Assembly (NCBI GenBank): GCA_000349905.1
Contig: KB722742.1
Span: 441,097 to 505,096, forward strand
Reading direction: 5' to 3'
DNA length: 64,000 nucleotides
From: Volvariella volvacea V23
Lineage: Eukaryota; Basidiomycota; Agaricomycetes; Agaricales; Pluteaceae
Position numbers and translations under genes: made by a program. Shown here one piece after another: positions 1 through 12,133 of this stretch. Numbering within the stretch: the first letter of the stretch is position 1; every line of letters starts with the position of its first letter. The notes beneath the pieces were generated by a model. That model did not search any database and had not been told where the DNA came from. It was given only the letters and a program-made list of their open reading frames with translations.

Positions 1-2276
1 CCCCCACAGCCCACTCCTCCAGGTTAGTATCATTCGAATGGACACTAGGTTGATTTTTATCACCATCGTGCCTGAAGCAACTTCGAATGGTTACAGACCA
101 ATCACCACCACCACCCACACACCAATAGCCAAAAACACCAGAGTAGATGCCGCGGTCATCGTCTTCAAGAGTTTGCAGAATTTCGACACTACGCTTTTTT
201 GGTGCACCAGTCATGCTGCCTATTCATTGGTGTTTATCAGCTGATGCAGGGGTGGTAGTAGGAGAGGAATACCAACCAGGTGGCAAACTTCGTCTGAGTA
301 CTTCCCAGCCCAGTTCACCATCAGGATCGAGTGTTTCACTGGACTCAGAGGGTAGTTTTCCTTCTATCACGCTTACCAATTGCCAGACGGTCTCATATTC
401 CTCGACTGTACAAAACTGCTTCACCTCGACGTCCTGCCCCACTACGCCATGAAGGTCATGCCGAATGAGGTCCACAATCATCAAGTTCTCTGCAACTTCC
501 TTTGTGCTTCCAGCCAACATCTTTTCAGCAATATCACGAGTAATGCTGGGTGATTTGCGTACTGTGCCTTTAATTGGACGCAGTTGGCAAACAGAATTAG
601 GAGGGCGGGAGAACGACAAGAAGCGTTCCGGGGAAGAGGATAAAAACGTGGATGGGAAGAGACGAATGTACGCTGAATGAGGCGCAGGATTGTTTTTACG
701 CAAAATTTTATACCTCTCCCACGATGAGGATGACTTTGACGAGCTGAACGATGTTTGAGGGACCTGGATGCGAGTTGGGGCGGTAAGACATAGTTCATAT
801 GAATCGCCGGCGAACAAGTGCTCTTGGGCCTGTATAATACGCGATATATAACATTTCTTGTCTGGTATAGTGACTGTGGGTTGGGGTGAGGAGGATGCAT
901 GTTTCTGAGCCACCCCTTGTGTAGGGAGCTCTTGTTGAGAAAGACCACGAAGCTGCTCCACGGTTTGAGAAATCCATTTGTTGTCTTGAGGTACGAGGGA
1001 CTGGACGTAAACGTTCCCTGTCAGTGAATCGATGACAACGCTGCGTTCTACGAAAAGGAGGTTGACATCGGGATGACGTTGGTGTTGTGGTTTCCTGTCG
1101 GGTCTCTGCATCACCTGGAGCGAGTCTACACCGACCTCGTAACTAAGGAAGCCAATAAGGCCTCCCCAGAATGGACTGTTCGCGTTTCCCAGGCGCGTTC
1201 GTCGAGGCCTCATGAATCTAGCTAGCCAATCCCATATGCTCATCGTCCCGAGCTTTTCTTGGGTTGTGTCATCTCCACGTTTGATCGTGACTCTTTCATC
1301 CTGGGTGTAATAAGTGATGTGGTAGGAGCCAGGAGTTGGCACGCCGATGATTGAGTATCTCCCAGGATTTGCGGCCGAGTCCAGAAGGACGAAGGGGGAG
1401 GTCTCCTCTTTTACACCAAGGGACTCGCAGATGGAGGGGACGGAATGATTGGGTAGATGGATTATAGACGTTATCACTGCAGCGGGAGGTAGCTTTGGAC
1501 TTGATAACGGTGAGTGTGGATATGAGTGAGGCCAGGATTGCCCGAAAAGGGCCTGCGCATCGCTGTCCCAGGGAGCAACAACCCCTCCATTGTATTGGGT
1601 CCATTCTTGGGCCAGCCTCCAAAAGTTTTTAAGGACCTGTACGCCGCTTTCATTCGTGAGTACAGACTCTGGATGATACTGCACGGCCCAGAAGGGACGG
1701 TGTTTGTGTCGTACTGCCATCACAACGGACCCGTTCTCTTCCCCGTCATCAGCCCAGGCCAAGGTTTCAATCTCTCCTCCTTTGCTCGGTGTAATATGAA
1801 GGGAGTGATACCTCACAGCGTGAACCTCCCCTACGTCTTGAAAGATGTCGCAGTGCTCGTGCTGGATGAGGGATACCTGACCATGCTTCACAACCTGGAG
1901 ACGGTGAAGGTTAGCACCGAAAGCCAAGCCGAGACTTTGCAATCCGAGGCAGACGCCAAAGATGGGAATGGGTTGGGTGACGTGCCAGATATCCCGAACA
2001 ACACCAATATCCTTAGGTATGTCAGGGGAACCGGGGCCCGGACCAACGATGATGGCTGAGAACTTGGGGAAGTGCGGCAAGAGCTCTGGTAGTGTAAATT
2101 GGTCGTTCTTGATGATGTGGATCGAACAAGTGGGTATAGCAGCGCGACATAATGCTACAAGACTGGAGATAATAACGATCGAAATCCAACAGTGAAGCGA
2201 AGATCTCTGAGATTACTCACTTGTGGGTAAATGAATCGTAGGAGTCTATGAATAGCAGCCTCGGTTGCTCGGTCAT
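1..2276 (-). CDS. PAB1: Aminodeoxychorismate synthase (PABA synthase), 3' end cut by window edge
   Basis: Makes 4-amino-4-deoxychorismate from chorismate and glutamine on the way to p-aminobenzoate and folate. It is a fused protein. An N-terminal class I glutamine amidotransferase has nucleophile motif GVCLGLQ and QYHPES. A C-terminal chorismate-binding domain carries PIKGT, the form typical of aminodeoxychorismate synthase (anthranilate synthase has PIAGT). The ATG at 2276 opens a 56-nt exon; joining across a 58-nt intron (2163-2220) restores DSYDSFTHNLVALC, the family start. Near the left edge two further introns restore PPGSMTGAPKKRS and then a VGCGGA tail that runs off the window, so only a short C-terminal stretch is missing. 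It is divergent from TTI1 across about 530 bp. Identity is firm; exact splice sites are inferred. Confidence 0.92.
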
Positions 2277-2806
2277 CGTCACAGGCGCGAGGTATAAATT
2301 AGAAATAAAGAACTATATAGGACTTGAAGCCTGAGAGGTTGGTGTGAATGGGCACCCGGTCTGTCGAAATTTTATGTCTTGATCAGCAAGATAATTTGTG
2401 CTGGGCGATGTATGGTGTAGGCCCGTTTATGTCCAAAAAGAGGAGTGGGGTGACTTTTGCGTAAAAGTGGGCTAGGTGTTAGAGATAGAGAATGTATGGA
2501 TATTGGAGATGCCAGGACCAGCAAGGCCTTTGAGCCGAATTAGTTTACCCCACCAAAGACAGGACGAAGTTAGCATTGCAACCGTCGCGGTCGATCAGGC
2601 GACTAAACTTGGCGCACGCTCCGGGCAACATGGCGGAAAGAGAATACGACAGCAGGGACAACGGCCGACAAGGCTTGGATTCCATGACGAGAACTTGCCA
2701 ACTCCCCAACGCTACACTGGACGACCAGCACTCCGTGACATCAAGTCATGTGACTCGTGTCATGTGATTTCGTTACCCTGGCCCGCGCTTGCAGCCCTCC
2801 TCCAGC
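2277..2806. other. Divergent promoter region between PAB1 and TTI1
   Basis: No gene seen. Open frames here have no conserved motif and no credible splice context. The TTI1-proximal end holds a tandem GTCATGTGA repeat, listed separately. Confidence 0.6.
2745..2767. repeat. Tandem GTCATGTGA elements upstream of TTI1
   Basis: Two exact copies of GTCATGTGA start at 2745 and 2759, a 14-bp period. They lie 40-62 bp before the TTI1 start codon. Their position suggests a core-promoter or activator site; the binding factor is not known from sequence. Confidence 0.45.
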
Positions 2807-5800
2807 ATGGATAACCAAGACATCTTCAATCAGGTGCCTTCTCTTCTCTATCCGCCAGCCATCCTCGTTGACACCCCGCACAGCTCAAGCCTCTATGTGT
2901 GCCCCTCCTGAGCGCGTCCCAAGTAACGCATTCGTCTGCAAACACAACCCTTAGGTTGCTTACCGACCTGGGAGCAATCTTGCGCGGTGTCCAGTCTAGC
3001 GGCGCAATTCTGTCCAGCTCCCTAGTTTCATATGTCTTCTTCCCCATCTCCGCCATCCTGCGTCGAAACACCTCGTCCGACATACCCGATCAGGTTCTGG
3101 AGAAGATATTCCTCGTGCTCACCCACCTCTCCGAGTCGTGGTGGTGGTACTGCGACTTCCAGACTTGGGAGCAGCTATTTATGCTCTGTGGTGCTGTGAT
3201 CGGTGGTTTGGAATCCAAAGGAAAAGCTCGCGGTCGCGATAACGAGACCAAGTGCGCCGCCGCTCGGTGTCTGCATGCCTTGCTGCATGAACGCGAAAAC
3301 ACCACCCAGCCCGATGTTGCACACATCCATCCGAAAACGCGCCTTGAGGAGTTCCAGAGCCATGTACGCTCCCCACATTTCATCCCGGTATTTGGGCAGA
3401 CCTTGAATGCCCTCCTTCTCTGCGTTGAAATCCCCGATCATGAATTACAATCCGCATCTCTGGACCTTCTAGACCTATTCATTCGTATATACGCGCCAGA
3501 TTACTTTGTCCCTTCTATTCTTCCCGGAACAACAAGTGCAATGGTCAAAATAGCTCTTGGCCGCCAGGACAGAAAGGGGTGGACAAACGGTGACATCGTA
3601 GCAGGCGCTCTCCATGCCTTGCAATTCGTTATTTCACGCTCACTGAGTGACGATATATGCGTCGCAGAGGGGGCCATAAATCGCGTACAAGATTTGGAAG
3701 ACTTCATGGAGATCAACCAATCGCCCAGAATACCTAATTCCGACCCTCTCACTTTCCAAACCTTGCGCACTGAATCATGGCTTCGTGGGACCTCGACTCA
3801 GTTGCACGTAGCAATTAACTCACTCACGCCACTGATTCGGCACCCGTCTGCGACTGCCCTTCATGCCCTTGTGGTCTTTTCTTCGACTCTCCTCAAGGCC
3901 ACATCACTCACATTGCCCCAGACACAACCCTTGTTCCTCTCTTTTCTACTGTCTCTATGCCAATCCCACTTTCCACGAATATCGATGGGATCTCGCAATG
4001 AGTTGTTGTCCCTTCTCACCACTCCTTCTCCTTCCCAGTCCAACGTTATCCAGACTCTAGCTCAAATGACGAAGGAGAACTTGTCTTCGCTCCCTGTGTT
4101 GATATCCACCCACACAGATGTCAAGGTACAGCATGCTGCAGGACTTGTTGAGGCTGTCTGTAGTCTCTCGAATTCTCAATCTGTCCGACTAAATGCCATC
4201 TCAATGGAGGTGGGCCGGCTGTTGGGCCCCACGGGTGGTATTGAGAAATGGAGTTGGGGCCTTTTGTCCAGTATGGAAGTCGAGGAGGCTATATCAGTGG
4301 CTACCAGCGCTTCTTCTGCACAACTCATGCTGGAAGGGGACCCAGATACCACCAAAAGTGTAACTTTCCCCGCCATTACATTCCGAAACATCGAATCCCG
4401 TGATGCTGCAGAAGCTCTGGAACGAATGTTCCATGCGTTAGGTCGCGCCGCTGGGGATTCGTGTATATACGCAATCGAGTGGTTTACCAATGTCGGTCGT
4501 TCGAGTAATCACACAACGTCTATTACTGCATTGTGGTGTGCCAGCCGTCTATTGGAGGGGGTAGCTGGTGTTTCACTCTCTGAAGCAGCTATTAGTAATA
4601 CAGCCATCCATAATCAGAGCAAACGGGTGGCCAAGGCGGCAAGGTCTTTAGCAAGGTCCGTTTCCGAACTTTGGGACCGACCAGGATTACTTGGACAAGG
4701 AGATAATGAACAGCCTTTTCTCCCCAAAAAGCAAGCGGACGGTGATCTACTTGTTGTACAGCAAGCTAACGGATTGAACGCGCTCAGTGAGACGCTGAAT
4801 ATTCTCCGGAGACCACCAGAAAGGGTGCTACAATCTCACAGCCAACCCTTTTTGCGCAGGGCCATTGCCTTGCAAATCATTGCCATCTCTGCAGCTATAC
4901 TCGGACCCCGGTGCTCTTCGTCCTTTATATATACGCTTTATCCGGTTCTCCACTCCTTGGTTTCGACATTACCCCACCTGTCCTCAACAGCATTCGCAAC
5001 CCTTAACTTCATCACGATTTCTACATCTTATGCATCTCCGGCGAGCTTGTTGCTTTCTAATTTTGATTATGCCCTAGATGCTGTTTCTCGACGGTTGACA
5101 CGCCGGTGGCTTGATGTTGATGCAACCAAGGTTCTAGCAATTTTGGTTCGTCTTGTAGGATGTGATGTGGTGGATCGGGCAAATGACGTAGTAGAAGAGT
5201 GTTTTGACCGGTTGGACGATTTTCATGGGTACGAGATAATTGTTGAGGGCTTAGTCGAAGTGCTTGGTGAGGTGCTGCGTGTTATCGAGACTAGCACACC
5301 ACCAATTGCTCGTTCGACCGAGGAAGAAGAATATTATGAAATTATCAGGAACGTCGGCAACGTAACTAAGCTTCTCAAATGGCTTCCAGAGAGGCACGAA
5401 AACGCCAAGTCCTTAGAACAGGACAATAGCAATTATGGTCCTGCACCCCGAGAGGCATGGGGCCGAGGCAAACAGGTAGACGAAGAAGGGGAAGGGGAAG
5501 AGGGTTCTGCTATGCAACTAGACAGCGTGGGCGCCGAACCGCCTCCAACACCGATTCAAGCACTCACAAAGCAAATTGTAACGCGGTCTGTGTATTTTCT
5601 GACACATGGTTCTCCTGTCATCCGAGCACGAATTCTATCCCTCCTGTCTTCGTCTGTCCCCGTTTTACCCGAGTCTGCACTCCTTCCTGCGATACATTCT
5701 GCATGGCCCTTTATCCTAAACCGCTTATCAGACGCACAGCCTTTTGTGGTCAGCAACGCAGCGGTCCTCATAGAAGCATTGACAACGCATGTGGGGGGCT

Positions 5801-6255
5801 TCATGTTCCGTCGTATCTGGGATGATGTTTGGCCGCGATTCCGTTCCATACTGGGGGCCTTGGATATCAGCGATAAGAACAGTGCTCTTGCCAGAAGGGG
5901 TCATGGTGTTGTTGGGACTGAATCGTCATATACACACTCTCACCGATTGTACTGTTCGTTGATCAGGACGATGACCGCAACCGTCAAAGGAGTGCACCCT
6001 CATGAGTCATCTCTTTGGGAGGTCACCCTGGCATTTCGGAGGTTTTTAAACGAACCCGTACACGAGGAATTGCAGCGGTACGCGCGCGATTTATACATCA
6101 ATATTGGTGGTCGGAATGCGGATGTGGTGTGGTTGGCTTTGACGTCAACAATGCCTGAAAATGATTCATCAATGCTGTTTCTTCAAGTCAGCAGTTGGGA
6201 TATACGCGCTAATTTCAGATCTATAATGGACAGCATCGCTAGCGAAGAAATGTAA
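2807..6255 (+). CDS. TTI1: TTI1-like HEAT-repeat protein (TELO2-interacting, TTT complex)
   Basis: Scaffold of the Tel2-Tti1-Tti2 co-chaperone complex that matures PIK-related kinases such as TOR and ATM/ATR. Two exons: a 27-nt first exon (2807-2833, MDNQDIFNQ), a 50-nt intron, then one long exon from 2884, giving about 1132 residues. The N-terminal stretch SYVFFPISAILRRN followed by ESWWWYCDFQTWEQLFMLCG is the characteristic TTI1 signature. The rest is alpha-helical HEAT-type sequence, with an acidic insert around residues 860-885. Length fits the family. The TAA stop at 6253-6255 directly abuts the stop of the convergent dCMP deaminase gene. The start was chosen because the first long-exon frame has no ATG of its own and the upstream ATG splices into it in frame. 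Confidence 0.88.
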
Positions 6256-7619
6256 CTACTGAGAGGTGGTTATACCCGGCAATTCGAGTGAATCGCTCTG
6301 ATCGGTACTCGCACTCGGTAGGTGTGCGACTTGACTCGGGTCATATTTTCGGAGTTCGACTCCAGCAGCTTGAAATAGGGAAGCAGAGGCTTCATCGCTG
6401 TAACACGTTAACACTAATCTGTAGACCAGTTAAATCACGTACACCTTGTAGCTCAGATTATACACAACAGTTGTAACACCAGTTTGAATAATTTTGATCG
6501 TACATTTAAGACATGGACAACTGTCATCCGTGGTTATTGTCCGTCGGCATAGTGGCTTTTGGTACTTACGTATTGCAGTACAGTACAGCACCATCACCAA
6601 CACGCTCCCGCCCTGCTTCTAGTAATGCATTTTCTTCCGCATGTAAACACACGCACTCATAGGGTATCGAGTTGGACGAGGATGATGAATTGCAGTGAGT
6701 ACAGCCACCTTCATTGCAGTTTTTAACCCCGCGAGGTGTCCCATTATACCTATTGCATATATGAGCGATTCCTCTTAAGCTTCAATCATGGCCCTTACCC
6801 AGCGGCAAGTATTCTGTTCTCACGCACTAATATCGCGCCTACTCTCCGCTTCATGCAGTTGGAGCGCCGAGAGGCGAGCGATGCCAACGTCTGAAGAACT
6901 CAACGACCAGACTCATGACGAGGATAAATATTTACCATAAAGTAAGCATCCCAACCCGGGCGTAGATGATTGGGATCCAATAGGTTGAGCCTTTCGAGGT
7001 GGGTATGAAAGTCGGGCAGCGTGTTGTGGTCATTGTTCACGCGTATGTTGATTAAATCGCTCAAATCTCTAAGTGAAGAGAATTGATGGTCAGGGCTACC
7101 GAAGACCCGCTTGTCGTCTTCCTTGACAAAATCCTCCAGTGTCATCTGATGAGATCTGTGTAAGATATAGAGCTATATAGGTTAAATGAAATAGTCATAA
7201 AAGGCGGTCATAAACATGCCTGGTTAGTCGCTGATAACGCTTGAACAGCGGAGCATCCACGCTTAACAGCAAGAAGAATGGGCGCCGTCCAAACAACTCG
7301 AGAACATTGCGCATTCGCAGGTCAGTGGTCACATAGTTGCGCAACCAACTTTTGGTAACAAAATTGAGAAGCTGAGTGACGTTGTGGAAGACCAATGCAT
7401 CATTCAAGTCATGTGGCTCTGCGGCAGGACCGTTGTTTTCTTTAGGCTCCTTTGGGTTGTAATGGTAGACCAGTTGTGGTAAGATCCTAATAAGATCGCA
7501 GGACGAACCTGGTCAGGGGCAGGACTAAGTCGTACTCTCTGAAAGTTATGGGCAGTGACAAGCCAGTTTTCGAGAGATCTTCTTCCCGAACAACGCGTTC
7601 CGATGACAGCGATGAACAT
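6256..7619 (-). CDS. DCD1: Deoxycytidylate (dCMP) deaminase
   Basis: Converts dCMP to dUMP for thymidylate synthesis. The ATG at 7619 begins MFIAVIGTRCSGR, a P-loop-like start seen in fungal dCMP deaminases. Later exons give FFLLLSVDAP, LEDFVKEDDKRVFGS and LRPGWDAYFM, then the zinc deaminase core: NCMKRRVGA, YNGTPRG, HAEENALLEAGRERVGDG and a PCLKC zinc-binding motif, restored by an intron between CNT and CPCLKC. At least six introns. The intron near 7150-7205 can use either a GC donor (giving TRSHQMTLED) or a GT donor (giving TRHMTLED). The Walker lysine position holds arginine. It lies only 49 bp downstream of the POP3 stop on the same strand, and its stop touches that of TTI1. Confidence 0.9.
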
Positions 7620-7668
7620 TTGCTGAGTAGTTACAGGCAAAGAAGATTAATGCACTATCAATGCGTCT

Positions 7669-8655
7669 CTACACGTGATGTGACCGGGCGCGCTTATTTC
7701 TTGATTTGGCCAACGTCCTGCCTGCAGCTCTTTGCTCTTTTGCTTGCTTCATATCTCTTGGTGCTGTAGTTCGTAATTGTTTAACGTGCGTGGGAATCAG
7801 TTGTGTATGCTGCCCGATGGACAGCCAGCTCGCCGTCAAAAATGGGATTGTCTCCAACTGTCTCAGTAACAAGGGTAGTTGTGGGAAACCGCTCTGGAAA
7901 TGAAATCCATGAGCGCGATCCACACAAGAAATGGAGATTCAAACTTACTTGAAATGCAAGCACCGCAGCCTTTCGGACTCCTAGGGATTCAGCCAAAGAG
8001 GCTTCAGCACCCCGAGGCAGTGGGACCAGATATGTACACGGAGACCCTCGGATGGAGTTGAAAGCCGCAACAAGGTGTGGAAGATGATTGACGAGCACAG
8101 GCGGGTCAATATCAGCGCGGCAAACAAAGACAACCTTTAGCAGCTTCACGCCCTCTTGCACAGAGGCTCCACCTAAACCGGTGATGGTAACCCCGGTTCG
8201 AAAATCCCTAATCTGGTCTTCTAGGTGCCGTGTAACCTGATTTATCCCAACCACCAGATGCTCCGCGATTGAAGACTCCTGAAAGCCAAGAATGAGGATG
8301 TACCAACTTGCTAGATAATCATAGACGGCCCACTTCAGGTTCCGCATTCATCGTATCCGGCAGGCTAGCAACGCTCGTGGTACTACGATCCAGAGCTTTT
8401 CTCTTCCGTCGGAGAAGAGCCTTCGGGTGCGAATTGAGCAAGGACAGTAAATCACTCATGGCAGCGCTCTGCAAGTTGAGTGGAATGGATGGCCTGACTC
8501 ATTTCTAGGTATAATGGACAGCAAAAGACGCTGACATACCACTGTACTCTGAATGCATTGTCCAATACGCCTTTGTATGCAATCCTTTTCTCATCTTGAC
8601 CGCGCTTCGCGCGGTTGGAAACGTGGCTATACGTTTGGACTGCTTTATCAGACAT
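7669..8655 (-). CDS. POP3: RNase P/MRP protein subunit Pop3-like
   Basis: Likely protein subunit of RNase P and RNase MRP, acting in tRNA and rRNA precursor cleavage in the nucleus. Four exons can be joined. The first reads to AYKGVLDNAFRVQW. The second begins PSIPLNLQ after a donor at CAGTG/GTATGT. The third holds VVGINQVTRHLEDQ, VFVCRADIDPP and LVPLPRGAEASLAESLG, the L7Ae-like core. The fourth begins SGFPQLPLLL and carries LIPTHVKQLRTTAPRDMK with a basic tail. These blocks match the fungal Pop3 family in order. It is divergent from the GNAT gene and in tandem with DCD1. The second intron donor (GTGGGC) is weak, so that junction is less certain. Confidence 0.82.
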
Positions 8656-9125
8656 GGTGAAGGGGAAGAGACTGTTTATACCACGATTGCCTCATTGGGC
8701 AGTGATCCGAATGCGGGAGCCACTTCAGCATGGTTAACAAAATTGGGTATAACAGTTCGTCACCTTTATCCCCTAGTATAGTCCATACAGCTTTACAGCC
8801 TTGCAGATCTGTTCCGACTCTTGTTATTAATCGGACAACCTAGTTTAGCGCGCGTTTGTTGTGCAAGACCCCCAACGAGCTACCAAGGTTGTCGGCATAC
8901 TACTAGGATGGTACAGCAAACCTCAACGGAGGCAAATGACGCTGTTTTCTCCAATACTCATCGCATCCGGGACCACACCAAGCACTTATCCCAGAATCAC
9001 CTAGTGTGCAATTAGCAGTGAAAATGTAATGTAGACTGACTTGGACCTCTAGATCCCGCAGAGCAGCCACACGTATATATACCTATAGCTATGGTCGAGC
9101 AAAATGTCATCACAACATCCCAGCC
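8656..9125. other. Divergent promoter between POP3 and the GNAT gene
   Basis: No gene seen. A TATA-like run (CGTATATATACC) near 9072-9083 lies about 45-55 bp before the GNAT start and is a plausible core promoter element. Confidence 0.5.
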
Positions 9126-10249
9126 ATGGCCAGTCTCATCTGCCAAATTGTCTACGATGCTAAGAACCTACCCCACAATTTCTGGGAAGAAGTAACCCGC
9201 AACCCCGGACGCGCCAATACCATACTGTTCCGTCTACGGGAGTTGGCACAAGCCGACAGCGTTACCCCCTCAACGGCTTCGAATGCAGAGTTTTGGGTCA
9301 TCCTACTGCACGACGACAGGCCTTTCTTCATCCTAGCCTGCACAAATGGCCTGCAGAAGCCATACCCAGTTTTCATCTATGCAACTGCGTCGCCTCTCAT
9401 TGGTGATACGCAATTCCTCGACAGTTGCATGCTTGAGCTTGCACAAGCTGTACACAATGTCGTGGGTCCGGAACGGGTCTTTTCAGTCTTCGCTATCGAG
9501 CCAGTGTGCAGAGCGTTTGTCAAGCGATGGTCTAACTTGACGAAAATAAAGCAGGTGGAGAAGCCATACTACGAAGCTAGGATGGGAGTATGTACACTCC
9601 AAACGCTCCAACCGAAGCCGCTTGGTCCTCTGGATTCTCATGGTAAAGAATTGGTGCACGAGCTCCGCCGCGCTACACCCCACGACTTAAATGGCGCTTC
9701 TAAGCTCTGCTACGAGTTTGCTGCTCATTCAGTGAGTCCCAAAAAGCATGTCCGGCATATAGACTAAGACTGGTGATCAGGCCCCCTTTACACTTACCAT
9801 GGAAGAAGCCCAAGCAGAAGCATCCTATTTGATAAAGCGTAACCAACTCTGGGTGCACACACTGAAGCAAGGCGAGGTCACTGAAGTTGCCTCGATTGTT
9901 GCTACAGCTCGTGAGGCCGACCAGGGCACTGCTATAACCAAGGTCGTGACCGCCAAGCCCTATGAGGGTCGAGGATGTGCAAAGAGGTTGGTCTGGCATG
10001 TTTGTCACGAGTTCGTACCCAGTCATCTTCTTCCCTGTTGAATATTTTAACATTGCGATTGGCAGGCTGCTGCAGACAAGAAAAATCCATAGCGTGGTGC
10101 TTTATGCTGCTCACAATAACACAGTCGCCTGTGGTCTTTACAAGAAGCTTGGTTTCCTCGGGTTGACGGATGGGGAGTTAGAGGATGGTGGATATGGGTG
10201 GATAGAGATAGGCTTCGACAGGTCGCGTGTGTCGTTGGGTCATTGGTGA
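9126..10249 (+). CDS. GNAT-family N-acetyltransferase
   Basis: Acetyl-CoA-dependent acyltransferase of unknown substrate. Three exons: 9126-9731, 9781-10010 and 10066-10249, separated by introns of 49 and 55 nt with good GTGAGT and GTTCGT donors. The C-terminal third carries the acetyl-CoA-binding loop PYEGRGCAKRL and the later GNAT motif AHNNTVACGLYKKLGFLG. The first 200 residues resemble the less conserved N-terminal domain found in related basidiomycete GNAT proteins. It is convergent with VTA1 and divergent from POP3. No signal peptide or membrane segment is seen. Family assignment is firm; the acceptor molecule cannot be predicted. Confidence 0.85.
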
Positions 10250-10611
10250 TATCGACCATACCCCAGTAGGGTAGATGGACAGAAATTGTACCTTCTCCAG
10301 TCGTTTTACTTAATGGATTCAGCTGATTGTGTAAATGTCCGATTTGAGTCACCCCACAGCGACCTCTCCAGGGAAGAAATACGTGCATGTGAAGTGCATC
10401 TCTTGACATTGTACCTAAGCACGTAAAGTATTGTAAAACGAGTTGAACATAGGTTGATCTCACAAGAGCTAAGATTCTTTGGGGAGGGACAGACGTATTC
10501 CTTCGGTAGATCCTCCACCGGACATAACTTGCCATCGTTTCTGTGATCCATTACAATTAGAGCGTCGCTCAGAGAGCAGGGGCACATACTATGATTGGAT
10601 CATAAGAAGAA
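10250..10611. other. Convergent 3' region between the GNAT gene and VTA1
   Basis: About 360 bp holding the 3' untranslated regions of two convergent genes. I see no additional gene or repeat. Confidence 0.6.
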
Positions 10612-11940
10612 TCAGCCACCCAATAATGCCAGCGCAGCCCTCAATTCTTTTCTAGCTGTCTCAGCATCGTCGTAGTCAAGGGCGCTGATCGCAAAGCGGC
10701 AATGCTTCTGCGTTTTGGCAATGATTTCCACCGTAAGCTCCAACGGTGTCTCCTGCACGGGTGATGATACCGTCTGCGAGAATGGCGGGGCTACATGTAG
10801 GTCTCTACTTGGTGTTGAGCGGGATTGGCCTTGCAACGTCTCTATACGGGATGCCGAAGGGGTGAAGGACGGGAACCGGTTGGCATGGAACTGGTCTTGC
10901 CCTTGGCCACTTTCGTCCAGTTGACACGGTTGAGGCATGGATGAACCAGAATCAGGCACAGAAACATCATCAATTGGGGCAATGGCAGCTGTTGGTGGGA
11001 GAAAAGACTGATTGGAGTCCAGGGCAAAATCTGGGCTGACCGCTTGGGTTGGTAGAATTCCAGTCGGTGGGCTTTCCGGCTCTCCACTATCCCAGGCTTT
11101 TGGGGGTATTCGAGCAATGCCCTGGTGCCCACCTGAAGGGTTAATTTCAGGTGATGCGTGGTGGTGTTCACTTGATGGAAATTCAGGTGGTGTATCTTGC
11201 GTATCTCCTAGTTGTTGAGGTATATATTGATTTTGTGGTGGGTGTAGTGAGGGATCGACCCCTTGATCGACATTGGCGGGACCTGGGGTTGGCCTCCGTC
11301 CTTCACGGAATGCTTTGGCAATATCTGCCGCTTTCCATTTCGCATACCGGACTCGTTCACCATGCTCAACGTGTAAATGAACAAACAAAAGGACTGAGAT
11401 CAATCGCACAAGCGTACCGAATCAGATAGTTCAGTCTTAGGAAATGTTTTCATTATCTCCAAGAAATTGGCAGCAGCCAAAAACTTCTTTGCTGTGTTCC
11501 TACAGAGGTTTGTTAGCTTACCGCTACATAAACCCGGTAGCACACCTTGTAGCTGCACCACTGCGATCTTCGTTATCCGCATTCACAAAGAGGCGCAAAG
11601 CGAAGTTCTCGACATAGGCAGCACTAACAGTCTCGTTATCAATTGCTTCATTGGGTCCGATCTCCTTTTTCAAGTCCTCTAGGAGCCCCAAGATCGCAAA
11701 TAGAAACTCTCGGGAGGGGTGATCCTTGACTTTCAGTGATATTCCGATTTGAGCTGCATAGTATGTACCTGCATTGATGGTTGGGTAAAAGTCCTTTGCG
11801 AAGTAATCAATCGGAGACGCACACCAATAAGAGATGACGGGGTCTTGAGACTTTACTTCCTCCGCACGTTGAAGGTAGGGTCTTATGGATTTAAGTTCAG
11901 TAGATATAGGAGGCAATCCTAGAAAACTTTGAGAAGCCAT
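10612..11940 (-). CDS. VTA1: Vacuolar sorting protein VTA1/LIP5-like (Vps4 activator)
   Basis: Activator of the AAA ATPase Vps4 in ESCRT-III disassembly at endosomes. The ATG at 11940 starts MASQSFLGLPPISTELKSI. Joining at TGG T/GTGCGT restores SYWCTYYAAQIGI. Later junctions give RNTAKKFLAAANFLEIMKTF and HGERVRYAKWKAADIAKAF, the conserved N-terminal Vta1 domain that binds ESCRT-III. A long proline/serine-rich linker follows. The end, LDYDDAETARKELRAALALL, is the C-terminal Vta1 domain that contacts Vps4. Introns are about 50 nt. It is in tandem with the coiled-coil gene upstream. Domain order and length fit the family. Confidence 0.9.
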
Positions 11941-12133
11941 GACCGCCGTGTATGATGTAGCAGAGGTTAAAGAGTTATGTTCAAATTCAGTTACACACAA
12001 TTCGGGTGATGGCTTGCTGCGGTGCTGATGTCATGCTCGCGACTCCAGTAATACATCGTCACATTACACCCAATGTGTGCGTATGAACCTTATTGATTTG
12101 CGCGTAGCTATGACAAGCGTACTTAAACCTCGG

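Noticed and set aside
2476..2814. Open frame of about 110 codons in the PAB1/TTI1 promoter
   Set aside because: No motif, basic and Pro/Arg-rich chance composition, and it overlaps the TTI1 start.
6340..6370. tRNA-like B-box (GGAGTTCGACTCC)
   Set aside because: It lies inside the last coding exon of DCD1; no A-box, no acceptor stem and no tRNA fold around it.
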